DNA from: Toxorhynchites rutilus septentrionalis
Taxonomy: Eukaryota > Arthropoda > Insecta > Diptera > Culicidae
Length of the DNA stretch: 64,000 nucleotides
Direction of reading: 5' to 3'
Assembly: GCF_029784135.1 (NCBI RefSeq)
Contig: NC_073745.1
Span: 50,212,285 to 50,276,284 of the forward strand
A program made the translations under genes and the position numbers. The notes under the pieces were generated by a model. It was not told where the DNA came from, made no database searches, and saw only the letters and a program-made list of their open reading frames with translations. Shown in pieces: positions 34,140 to 44,687 of the stretch; the stretch's first letter is position 1; each line of letters begins with the position of its first letter.

Positions 34140-35760
34140 GAATCATTTACAAATTCAATCCGAGACGGGGTATGGTGGGTACCCAGCCGGTACGGTACCG
34201 CCAAATTTATAAACAGCAAATAATAGAAAAAACTTTTTTTTCTGAGACGCTACGTACATTCGAAGAGGCACACCGCCAGCTGGGCTCAGGCCGGCTGTCG
34301 GTGCATCGCCACGACGAGGACAGGGCAAGGGGGTCGGGCGCGGCACGAACAAAAATTTGTTAATCATTAATTTGGGCTCGACTTCACGGGGGGATGAACA
34401 AGACGTCCATCCAGCCGCGGTCGGGAGAAAAATGTACACTCTATGAAAGTGTTTAATTATGATAATGGAGTCAGCCGTATGAGCATGATGAGCCGACCGT
34501 ATTGTACACGGGCCAACCGCTGAAGAAACTGTAAATTGTCTGGCTCAACTTCGACGGTAGCTTCGGCTGGTGTTGTGGTTCCGTACTAGTGCGAAAGTGT
34601 ATTGCAAACTATTTGGACTGCGTATCGTCATGGCCGGTGCCAGAAATAACGGACCGCGCTGAACGCGGTTTGATTGAGATGTGTCAGAACTATCGGTCCC
34701 ACCTGTTACAGCTGCCCTAAACGTCAAACCCACCTGGATGATCCCTGTAAATACCGTCCCACAAAGCCCCAGAATTAACCTTAATCACAAATCTGATTAA
34801 CAAAGGCAAAATAAATTAGATAATAATTTAATTTTCTTCGAATATCTTCCTCGAAGGAGTAATTCCGCTGGATGCTTCCCCGCCGTCCCGAGTAATGACT
34901 CCCCCATCCCCACCGCGACGGTCGTTTGCCGTCATTTGGTGGACTGAAAAGTTTAATGTGAAAATTATTCATTCCCCCCTCTCGAAAGAATGAACAACCC
35001 ATAAAGCGAAGTTTCTCCTCCCGGTGCTGACTCGATTTCGATCCGGTCCGTTTTAGGAGAAATAATATAAACAATTCGAGAATGTATGCATAATTTCCTG
35101 AGAATAAAACAACACCAGCGGGGGCGCATAAGAGAGGAGCACGCAAAAAAAATCCAGCTCAGTGGCAGACTCCTGTGTGGCTGTGTAGGATAAATCCTAC
35201 GAATATTAAAATCTCGCCCGCAGACACAGTTTTGCCTGAGTCGATATGTTTGCTGAACCACTCTGGCAATGCTTCGGATTGAGGGTCCACAAAAGGAGGG
35301 TGTGGGAAACGAGGACACTCATCGAGAACACAACGTAGTTAAACAGTGCCGGCAGTGCACACAGTATGTACCAAGGATGTCGATCCATGCTCCTGGGGAA
35401 CACTTGAAAGCCGCAGACGTAAACAGTTCTCTACAACAGCGACGGAAGCAACCCTCGAGCGGGAATTGAGAATTTTGAGTACCTTTCGGGACAATGTGTG
35501 GGCAGTATGGGCTGCATCGAGCGGGTCATTTTTTTTTCTCCCGAAAGCGTTTACATCTTCTCGTTCGTTTCTGCTGTAATATCGGAGTGGCACTGGTTTG
35601 GTGCGATTAGTTTCGGTGTCTCGGACTATTGCAGTTATAATTGATGCCAAACCACGATGTATATTCAAGTCTTTCTGGATATAGTCTTGTCTCATGGGAA
35701 TAATCGAAATGTTGCTGATCATGAATTTGGGCTCGACTTCACGGGGGTACTGAGTAAAAA
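34140..35760. other. GC-richer, apparently single-copy tract
   Basis: This stretch stands out by higher G+C, many CpG dinucleotides and no transposon motif. A 24-bp sequence containing TTGGGCTCGACTTCACGGGG occurs twice in direct orientation (34369-34392 and 35724-35747). Several short frames exist on both strands, but none has a recognisable domain. It could be a host enhancer, promoter or non-coding exon region. I see no basis for naming a gene. Confidence 0.4.
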
Positions 35761-36289
35761 TATATCCCAACTTCTTCGGATTTAGTGATCTGCGGCAATC
35801 GCTCGATTAATCGAATTCAGCTTATCAATATCGATTATTTCATAATCGATTTTCACCCTACTGACTGGTATATTTGAGTTGATTAATAATACTGAACTTG
35901 ATTTTTTATTTGAACCTGTTATCCAAAAATAATTTCAATAGTAGCTTGTAGAATGTTTTAGAAAGAATGAAAAATGTGGTGTAGAAAACCGCATGACCAA
36001 TTAGGTTCGTATTTGGGGGATTTCTTTGAATAAATAAAATTTACTATGTCGTAATGTTTTTTCCCGCCATCTACTTGCAAGTCTTTGACACAGTAGCCAA
36101 AAGAATAGATCTTGAAATGATTATTTGAATCGATTAACAAGTAAATGAAACAAATTCGGTTGATTCTTAATCAATTAAGTTGAAAAAATGAGCATATCAC
36201 ATCACTCTTTGTTGGGAAAATGGTGGTAAGACGCGAAAATTAATAAAAACTTCGATTGTATCCTTAGTAACTCATGTTTCCCACAACAT

Positions 36290-37025
36290 AAATGCATTCT
36301 ACACATATGGTTGAATTTCAACAATGACCTAGTTATTGAACTTTTTTATTGTTCCAGAATCTGTTTGCCTTAACACGTTGAGCCTCGAATTTTTCTTGCT
36401 GTGCTTTCCATTCAGATCGCATTAGGAACATTTGCACAATATCAGTGTCGGTTCCAGATCCCAAAGATACTTATCGTATAAATAGAAAATAATCAGAAAT
36501 TCGACTCGAAAGTAGTCACATTTTGTAAAACATCCGAAAACAAACCGTACATGTTTGTATTTTCTTATTTTGTAACGGTCAGTCCCAGCCAGTCAACGCT
36601 TTCCTACCAAAAAGCTCAATGTTGACCGCTCGGGTTCGTACATCTTATAAATACGTTAATTAATAAGTTGTACAAAAAGTCACAACATTTAAAAAAATGT
36701 ATCATAATGTGTCATCATTATTATTCTAATTGAAATTGAAAAGCAGTCAGAACGACTTACTTGGGCAATCCAGTGTTAATTTCGCTGCAATATAGCTATT
36801 CCTGGTTAACAATTCCCGGTGGGAATTCAATCAAAATCTTCAAAAATCATGATCATTACTCCACTCTTCTTATAATAGCCAATTAAATTTCACCTTAACG
36901 TGGAAATATTACATTTTTTCTTGAAATAAGTCATATTTGAAATTAAAAAAAAAATTCAAACTGTATATAATCGAGACTAAAATTGTATATAATCAAATCA
37001 TATATAATCGAGTCCGACCTGTATT
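36290..37025 (-). repeat. second, truncated copy of the Tc3-like element
   Basis: 36760-37025 matches 29380-29607: ACAATTCCYGGTG, then TTCAATCAAAATCTTCA, then TATAATCGA blocks. It ends TATAATCGAGTCCGACCTGT, the inverted form of the left end at 26775. Weaker similarity to 29030-29130 occurs at 36290-36380. No left TIR or coding sequence found. Confidence 0.6.
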
Positions 37026-37061
37026 TCAAAATCAGAAACCGCTCCCATCACTTATATACAG

Positions 37062-37770
37062 CCATTCCATGCCAAACTGATATATTGGTTCTGAGATATT
37101 TGTGAAAAGCGATAGTTTTGTTTCTTATGGCAAAATATTAAACCCCTTTTTTTATTTTTTTATTTGGGTGTCCATTTCAATTTTAGGGTGGCTCGAAAAC
37201 AACTTTCCCCCCCCCCTTTTTTTTTCTTTTCCAAAAATGACTTTTTTCAAAAATTCATAAATTTTGAACCCCTGGACCGATTCCGATGATCAACATATCA
37301 AAATGAAGCCAATTAGAAATTTGAAAAAATGTTGTACTCGGGAAATTTGTTCTCGTAATTAAAGTTTGATTTTTGCTCTCGTAATTATTGATTGTATTTG
37401 TTTTTCATAGTTGTATTTAGTATTGTATTTAGTTTCATAGTATGTTATGTGAAAAATCCTCAGCTTTCAAGAAAAAATATGAAAAAAATATGACGCCCTT
37501 GGTCCCGAAACCATGTAAACTATGAAAAACAATTACAATCGATAATTACGAAAACAAAATCCGATTTTTTTCCCAAGTATAATATTTTATCATCGCTTAA
37601 TTTTGAGAAATCATAACTCAAGAACAAAAATAACGCCTCGGATTTTTGGACATGTTATGTAAAAAAAAAAACCTCAGCTTTCAAGAAAAAAAATATAGCA
37701 CACTTGGTCCTTAGACCATGTAAACTATAAAAAACAAATAAAATCAATAATTACGGACACAAAATCAAAT
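37062..37770 (+). repeat. dispersed repeat, second copy
   Basis: Co-linear with the split repeat at 14937-15135 and 16589-16615. Internally, CATGTAAACTATGAAAAACA and the following AATTACGAAAACAAAATC occur directly twice (about 37510 and 37712) and once inverted (about 37365-37430), giving a partly palindromic interior. Class unknown. Confidence 0.7.
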
Positions 37771-37779
37771 TTTTAGGAG

Positions 37780-38790
37780 GTGTAGTGTTTTTTTCAAATA
37801 AGAATAGAAAATGGATGGATTTTTAGGTGTATCATACAATAATTCTATGCAGTCAGGACAACTTCATTCTACAATGTCGTGATTGTTCCTAAAATTCATG
37901 GTCGAAATGTACACGAAGGTAGAGAGTGAACGACTGCGATTCCCTCTACACAATCAACAGAAGCGGCGTGAAAAAAAAAATCCACTTACCGGATGTTATC
38001 ATAAGCAACGCCGACACAGTCTTGCCATTGCCAGACTAAAATAAAATGCATCGTCATGGAACGTGTTTTAAACAACAAAAAATAGAGTCTTTAGTGAGTT
38101 TCGTTACAATGTTGTACGGTTGAATAACAATTTTTTTTTTTTTAATTGAATGGATTACTTCACACAAACATTTTTAGCATGGTTAGTCGTCAAAATACGT
38201 CCTCAGGGAACCGATGGTGTGATTTTCTCAGAAATGTGATATCTGTCCACTTATCAACTACTCACCCTTATTCTGAAGTCCGCTCGAGTCGGTATCGTCC
38301 GAACGGATCGCAATTTTGCATTCTGTAATCAGTTCGACTCAAGTTCAAACGAGTAGTGTAAATTTATCTTACCACGCAATTTGACAAATAAACTCTATCG
38401 TATCAATCATGTACTTCATGTACCACAGTAACAAAAATTTGGGCGGAAATTGTATCTGATAATGATTTTATATCATGGATAAAGTTATGACGAAAATACA
38501 AGGAGATTTATAGAAAAATTGTTAAATTAGGATCAGGGATATGTCTTCTAAGCATTCAAATAACATTGAGTAATAGTTTTCATTCAAGTTCTAATAATTT
38601 GAAGCTGCTCTCCGGCCTGCTGCGGTCTTATAGAGAATAAATTGCTCTATAAATACGGATGTATTATTTTGACGTTCGTTTTGTATAGAGACAAGTTTGG
38701 CACATTTGTATAACACGATTGAATTTGAGTCGAATGAACTTCAGGGTGCAAAAGTAGATTTCGATCGAATTCTAAACCAATCGGCATTCG
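37780..38790. other. no gene recognised
   Basis: AT-rich sequence with no identifiable element or domain. Confidence 0.35.
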
Positions 38791-38794
38791 GAAA

Positions 38795-39771
38795 AAGGGG
38801 TGAACACGAAATTATTGCGACACCGAAAATGTCATGCCAATTTTCTTATAATGTTTAGAATCAAACCAAAATTTTAGGGTAGTGTTATACATATATTTAC
38901 TTCAAAAATCAAAAGAAAAGTTAATCGATGGAGCCTTGAGTGTAAAATTGAACGCATTTTCGCTTGATGCCCTCCATCAAAGTCTTTACAGTGTCATCCG
39001 GTACCAGTTTCTCAGTTTTTTTTATCCATTTTCTTAACATGTCCTTCTCGTCTTTGACTGTATTCTTGCTCTTCCGAAGTTCCCGCTTCATTATTGCCCA
39101 GTACTGCTCCATCGGGCGCAGCTCCGTACAGTTTGGCGGGTTCATGTCCTTTGGAACAAAATGGACAGAATTGGCCTCATACCACTCCAGAACACTTTTA
39201 GAATAGTGGCATGATGCCAAGTCTGGCCAAAATAGCGGAGCTTCGTCGTGCTGCTGCAAGAATGGCAAAAGGCACTTCTCGAGGTACTCAGATTTGTAGA
39301 TTTCGCCATTTACTGTGCCCTTTGTCATGAAAGGATCACTCCTCAGTCCGCAAGAGCAGATGGCCTGCCAAACGAGATATTTGGAGGCGAACTTCGACAT
39401 TTTCTTCTTCTTAAATTTGTCGTCCACATCGAACTTGCTCTTGCCGGTGAAAAACTCCAAACTCGGAATTTGCTTAAAATCGGCTTTTATATACGTTTCG
39501 TCGTCCATCACACAGCATCCATATTTTGTCAGCATCTTCTCGTAGACCTTGCGTGCCCGAGTTTTAGCCGTCGATTGTTGCTGCTCATCGCGGTTTGGGA
39601 AGTTCTGTACCTTGTATGTATGTAGTCCAGCTCTCTTCACGACTTCGAGTTTGACAGCATGTAGACAATACACATCAATGAGAAAGTGTGCAAAATTTGG
39701 TTGATTTTTACCCAATGGTAAAAAAGTTATGCCCTGTTGAATGTGTCGCAATAATTTCGTGTTCGCCCTTT
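38795..39771 (-). mobile_element. ITmD37E-type element, N-terminally deleted
   Basis: The ends are inverted copies of AGGGYGAACACGAAATTATT followed by GCGACAC, about 28 bp. The minus strand carries the transposase frame. The TA target site is not preserved on the left. At about 980 bp it is shorter than an autonomous element because the 5' part of the transposase is missing. In this window it is one of two D37E elements from clearly different families. Confidence 0.9.
38921..39660 (-). pseudogene. ITmD37E transposase lacking its DNA-binding domain
   Basis: Transposase of the IS630-Tc1-mariner group, D37E type. The readable frame runs through AGLHTYKVQNFPNRDEQQ, MDDETYIKADF (first Asp), KYLVWQAICSCGLRSDPF, FWPDLASCHYSKSVLEWYEA (second Asp) and TELRPMEQYWAIMKREL (catalytic Glu). 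Thirty-seven residues separate the second Asp from the Glu of RPMEQYW, which defines the D37E group known from mosquitoes. All three catalytic residues remain. Upstream of about residue 40 the frame continues into 5' untranslated and TIR sequence without an ATG, so the helix-turn-helix domain has been deleted. The catalytic part is open to the stop at 38921. Confidence 0.92.
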
Positions 39772-39834
39772 ATGAGTAACGTTTCGATATTGTTTCCATA
39801 AACTTGGTTCATGACTCATGCGGTGATCTTATCG

Positions 39835-40287
39835 TCTTGCATGATATGGTTTGTACAAAACGTTTTCCTAAAAATTTCATCAACGATGTGATCACAAGTC
39901 CGTGAATATGAGATATAATGTGGCTTAAACTCAGAATACTGATGCGAATACTTCTCGATTGAATGACATCGACGACATTGGTCGCTACCATATTGGTCGG
40001 TACATCAGTTTCAATGAAGGTCTCTGGTTTATTTTTGATTTCCCAATTTATGAACGAGTTAAAATTTTAGCAGTCCAATAATAATGTACACCGTCATTTC
40101 TGGCAGCATAAACATCTTTTCGTTCAAATCGTTTAGTTCTTTCTATTTTATGATCACACTCGATTATTTTTATAGATCTTAATGAACATTTCAACACACT
40201 TAAAATACATTAGTTATCATTTATTCAACAACCGAAAATTCACTACAAAAAAAATTATGCCAGAACAACGTTTGCCGGGTCAGTTAG
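39835..40287 (+). pseudogene. Helitron-like 3' relic with a possible Rep fragment
   Basis: The plus strand near 39838-39900 reads HDMVCTKRFPKNFINDV, which resembles the C-T-K-R-F-P-K-x-F segment near the start of the Helitron Rep region. The sequence ends at 40287 with GCCGGGTCAGTTAG followed by T, the same end as the element at 33361-33662. The frame is short and broken. The Rep similarity alone is weak; its coincidence with the terminus supports the call. Confidence 0.4.
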
Positions 40288-40439
40288 TAGTTCAATATTT
40301 TTTGGAACGCGAATGAAACAGACATATGGCGGGAGCAGGAAGGGCATGTCATGTAATACGCAAAGTGAAACAGCTTATCGCTGACGAGAGGAATAATTTT
40401 ATCTCCTCTCTCATTGTTTATTCTTCAAAAACTGAGATG

Positions 40440-43400
40440 TAAACAAACAGGGAAAAAGGAAGAGAGCGCGTGTTGAAACTTCATTCATCTCTAGCCTTGA
40501 AAAAGACCAATCAATCAATAGCGGGACCTAGAATTTGAATTAATTTCGGCCATTTCTGATATCCATGAGCGTCACTTTTGAACAACCCAACCCTACTTTT
40601 TACGATAGTATTTTGTATTTGCTGACAAACGTAGTCTTTGACTTTTGACTTTAGACTTTTGGCTTCAATATTGAATGAATTTGAAATGTAAATTGATTTT
40701 AATTGCAAACAAAATTTTACCGCGTTTTCGTTCACAACCAGGGCCCGAAATCTTCGAAGGTGAAAAATGAAAACCCACTCTACTCACAGTAGCTTCACTT
40801 CGACTAGAACTGCTTCGGCAGTCGTCGTCAACAAAAAGTGAATTGACTAGCGTTGACTAGCGAAGATGACTGGTGAACTAGTCCAGTCAATGGTTATTCT
40901 AACTGACGCGACTGATGAATACAAATCTGCCTGTTCATTCAACGGGCTTCAATCCATATTTCTACCCCCCTTTGGAACGAAATTGTTACCCGCGTACGCA
41001 ATCTTATTTTTACGTCCATATAAAGAGGAACGAAAACTTGACTATGCTAGAAAAGGTCCTCGCGTTAGTATTAGTAAATAGCGTGCAAAATAGCACACAC
41101 ACATTGCACGCTATTTTATACGTGTGAGTAATTTTCGTGTACGATACCAAAAAATCTAGCTCACCTGTAGCGTATGTCAAACCACGTTGAACTCAAACAT
41201 CGATGCATGCATACGTGATACATGGGAGAGAGAGGAACGAATTCGTTTTGGGGGAAGTCACTTCAAAATGCAAAATGCATGATAGTGCTGTTTTGAATTA
41301 TATAGGCTGTTTACTCGGGATACGGGCCCTTGCCCCCTGGTCTGGTTCCTCCTGGGTTGCGATATATCCCCGATATTCGCACTTGGAATTTCAATCCGCT
41401 TTCGGTAGTTTCGGTGGCTCCTTTTGCATTCAATATATTATTCAGGGAATTGATACCACTTTATTCCTTTTGAATTCCTATTTTTTACTACTATTTTATT
41501 CCACTACTATTTACAATGGTTTCTACAATTTCTTGATAAATTATTCCTTGTAATAATTATTGGCTCTATCTAACTTGCACTCCCTTTGAATCCTTTGGCT
41601 ATAATAATTTCAATACTTTCCTATGAACTTTAATCCTCCCTTTCTCTATAAATTTCCCTTCTTTGTTTGCATGTTTATATTTTCCTCTTATAGGTGTTGG
41701 TGATCAACATTCTAATACAAATTATTTGGACCCATGCCGCAAAATCTATCATGTTGAGGGGTTGTCCGAAGTATTATCACATGATGTATTTAACATAGGC
41801 TTTACAGTTTTCCAATTCATTCGTCTCTAGCCTTGAAAAAGGATAATTTCGAAAATCAACTTAGCTCTCGGCCATTTTGGAAAGCTACTTTTACGTTCCG
41901 ACCGTGTCAATTGCAATGTTTTTCTTTCTCCACAATGTCCGTTCACATGGTACAGCGTTTGTTCTCTGCATTTGCATTTCGAACGAGCGATTTACGTGCG
42001 AATGATTTCTAGTGGTATATAAAAATAGTCCCTCGTCGAAACATTAGTTGATCGTTATTGACGGTACGGGTAGGCAAGTACGAAGGGAAAAAAATTAACG
42101 GTGCTTCCAATTTTGATCAATTTAAACCGTTTATAGACTCAGGGAATGTAATGTATGGCATGTATGGCGTTAAACAAATCATAGGAAATTTTCAATTCTA
42201 TGGGTATGCAAATCTTCAAAATCTGCGTCAAAAATAATTGCTAACATTATTTCGCAAATACGCGATCTGTTTCCAAGGTGTGGTGTCCAAACCACAAACG
42301 CATTGTTGTCGTAAGTCCAAGAAATTATACATTCAATTTGATTGTGAATCAGTTCGGTTATTCGGTTATTATCAGGAATGAAACGAAATTTGAGAATAAG
42401 GTCAAGAATATTTTTTACGCAGTGATTAACCCATGGATACGGCGAATATAACCGATTGCATTCCGCCAATCTACAAAAGCACATGAAATAAGAGCGGTAC
42501 CCCCAAAATCGCCCGTTGTATTTATTTTCAGTCAGTTGGCACTCGAGCTCACGCATTCAAACAATTAGAAAATCGAAACAAACTTTCTCGAAATTAAAAA
42601 AAAATAGTTTGAATTTTTGTTCCATTTTAGAATCGAATGAATTTCTTCTAAATTAAAGCCGCAGTAATTCAACACGTCATGATCATCATATCTTAAAGGT
42701 AACTCTGAATTCATACCGAAGCGAACGTCATTCGTTTCTAAGGATGAAAATCGCTAACGAAATCTCTTTCATATTTGCAATTTCAACTGTGCAATAGTTC
42801 GAGTATCGTAATTAAAAACCAATCAAAACAAAGAATTGTCAGCTACAGTTAATAAGCAGACTTAACTGCTCGCTGGCTGGAAGAGAGATTCTTTAAACTT
42901 TCGCAGTTCATTCGCCTCTAGCCTTGAAAAGAGCTAATTTAAAAACACTCGTCCTTGAAAAAGCCACTTTGCTGCCATTTTCAACGCTACCGCCGACTGG
43001 TTGCTAACTGGATGACTGCCGAATCATGATTAACGTGTAATAGAAACCGGAAAACGGATGCTTTCATGCTTTCGGATAATGCAATGGGTGGAGCATAAGT
43101 TGCAATATTTCTCTGCAATCAATTAGAGCCATACTGAATTGTTTGATTGATAGTCAATGTGAAATCTTTCAGCTTTGACGACCAATAACAATCACTTGGC
43201 ATGTTTTGGAAAAGTTTCGAAAGTATTTTTTAGAAACAAATGATCCAGACGCTCTCAAATGGTCTACAGTGCCGAAGAATGCTTTAGTCTATAAATTACG
43301 CCAATTTTCTTCCCACTGTCTTGAGGGTAACTCAAAGATTCTTAATTTTTCACAGAATGCCATAATACCTCATCGCATCTGTGCCATTTCATTATTCTGT

Positions 43401-43560
43401 TTTCTTGTTAAACAGTTACAATTTTAGTGAGCTCCTATTGTTATTGTTAAAGGATCGGAATACATGTAATTCATACAAATTTCCGTCATTTGAAACCTCA
43501 GCAAATTCGTAATACATTATCACAAATTCCCTACAACAATTGTAAGGACTTTATGAACCC
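40440..43560. repeat. region with three related repeat units
   Basis: TTCATTCRYCTCTAGCCTTGAAAA occurs at about 40480, 41816 and 42906, each followed by loosely similar sequence containing a GCCATTT block. 42085-42230 is the dispersed repeat also seen at 7560-7700. A perfect 12-bp inverted repeat (AATAGCGTGCAA) with a 15-nt loop lies at 41077-41115. No gene recognised. Confidence 0.5.
41970..42024 (+). promoter_or_regulatory. octamer plus TATA box (promoter-like)
   Basis: ATTTGCAT (41970-41977), the octamer known from histone H2B promoters, lies about 40 bp upstream of TATATAAAA (42016-42024). No histone or other coding sequence follows within view, so this may be a captured or relic promoter, or chance. 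Confidence 0.3.
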
Positions 43561-43574
43561 CTCAACCATCAATA

Positions 43575-44685
43575 AAGGGTGTGTCACATCAAATTGCATC
43601 ACGGAAAAAACGCTGTAGAAATTCGCCCAGTGAACCGATTCTTTTGAAAATTTTAGTAAAATAAAAACTATTAAACAACTTTTGGCATTTTCTTTTTATT
43701 CATACTTCGAGCCCAAGCCCGTATGCTCGCACCTTCCTCTTTACCCCGTCCATAAGGTTCGGTACAACGTCAGGTTGTAGTTTTTTTTGAACAGAAATCC
43801 ATTTTCTCTTGAAGTCCGCCTCCGATTTGACAACTTTTGGGTTCTTCCGGAGGGCCTGCTTCATAATCGCCCAATATTTCTCTATTGGGCGAAGCTCCGG
43901 CGCGTTGGGCGTCATCACGAAGGGGGCGCTCCGCTTTCCGCAAGAGCAGATCGCTTGCCACACCATGTACTTTTTGGCAAACTTGGATAGTTTCTGCTTG
44001 CGAATCTCCTCCGGAACGCTGAATTTGTACTCTGCGGAGAAGAACAACAGGCCCGGCAGCTGACGAAAGTCCGCTTTGACGTAGGTTTCGTCGTCCATTA
44101 CCAGGCAATGCGGCTTCGTCAGCATTTCGGTGTACAGCTTCCGGGCTCACGTCTTCCCCACCATGTTTTGCCTTTCGTCGCGGTTAGGAGCCTTCTGAAC
44201 CTTGTATGTACGCAGCCCCTCCCGCTGCTTGGTCCGCTGGACGAATGAACTTGACAAATTCAGCTTATTGGCGACATCCCGGACCGAACTTCTCGGATCA
44301 CGTCTAAACTGTTTAACTACGCGCTTGTGATCTTTTCCACTAACGGAGCATCCATTTTTGCCGTTCTTCACCTTCCGGTCGATGGTTAGGTTCTCGAAGT
44401 ATCGTTTTAGTACTCTGCTGACCGTGGATTGGACGATTCCCAGCATCTTACCGATGTCCCGATGTGACAACTCCGGATTCTCGAAATGAGTGCACAGGAT
44501 TAATTCACGACGCACTTTTGCGTTCGACGACATTTTTCCAAATTTACGAAAAATTGACAGTGAAGCATGGCCAACGTGATCTATACACTCTTATCTGATT
44601 ATAAGCGAAAGCTGAAGATATAATTCCTAAAAATTAAATTTCTACAGCGTTTTTTCCGTGATGCAATTTGATGTGACACACCCTT
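43575..44685 (-). mobile_element. ITmD37E-type element, second family, internally deleted
   Basis: TIRs of about 48 bp (AAGGGTGTGTCACATCAAAT at the left, inverted at the right) are flanked by TA at 43573-43574 and 44686-44687. Length is 1111 bp. The minus strand encodes a transposase with a stop and an in-frame internal deletion. TIRs are almost identical to each other, so the insertion is rather recent. Confidence 0.95.
43700..44533 (-). pseudogene. ITmD37E transposase, one stop and an internal deletion
   Basis: ATG at 44533 (MSSNAKVRRELILCTHFENP). The N-terminal helix-turn-helix regions are present (LSHRDIGKMLGIVQSTVSRV, then SVRDVANKLNLSSSFVQRTK). An in-frame TGA at 44147-44149 interrupts just before ARKLYTEML. 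Downstream: MDDETYVKADF (first Asp), KKYMVWQAICSCGKRSAPFV, then directly NAPELRPIEKYWAIMKQ with the catalytic Glu. The segment with the second Asp is deleted in frame near 43915, so the protein could not be active even with the stop read through. The stop at 43700 follows a basic C-terminus. Confidence 0.93.
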
Positions 44686-44687
44686 TA

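Noticed and set aside
35206..35770. Minus-strand frames sharing the short peptide REVEPK with 34155-34439
   Set aside because: The similarity comes only from the 24-bp direct repeat. The rest of the frames differs and lacks any domain, so I do not call exons.
43770..44150. 126-codon minus-strand frame
   Set aside because: A shadow of the D37E transposase in another frame.
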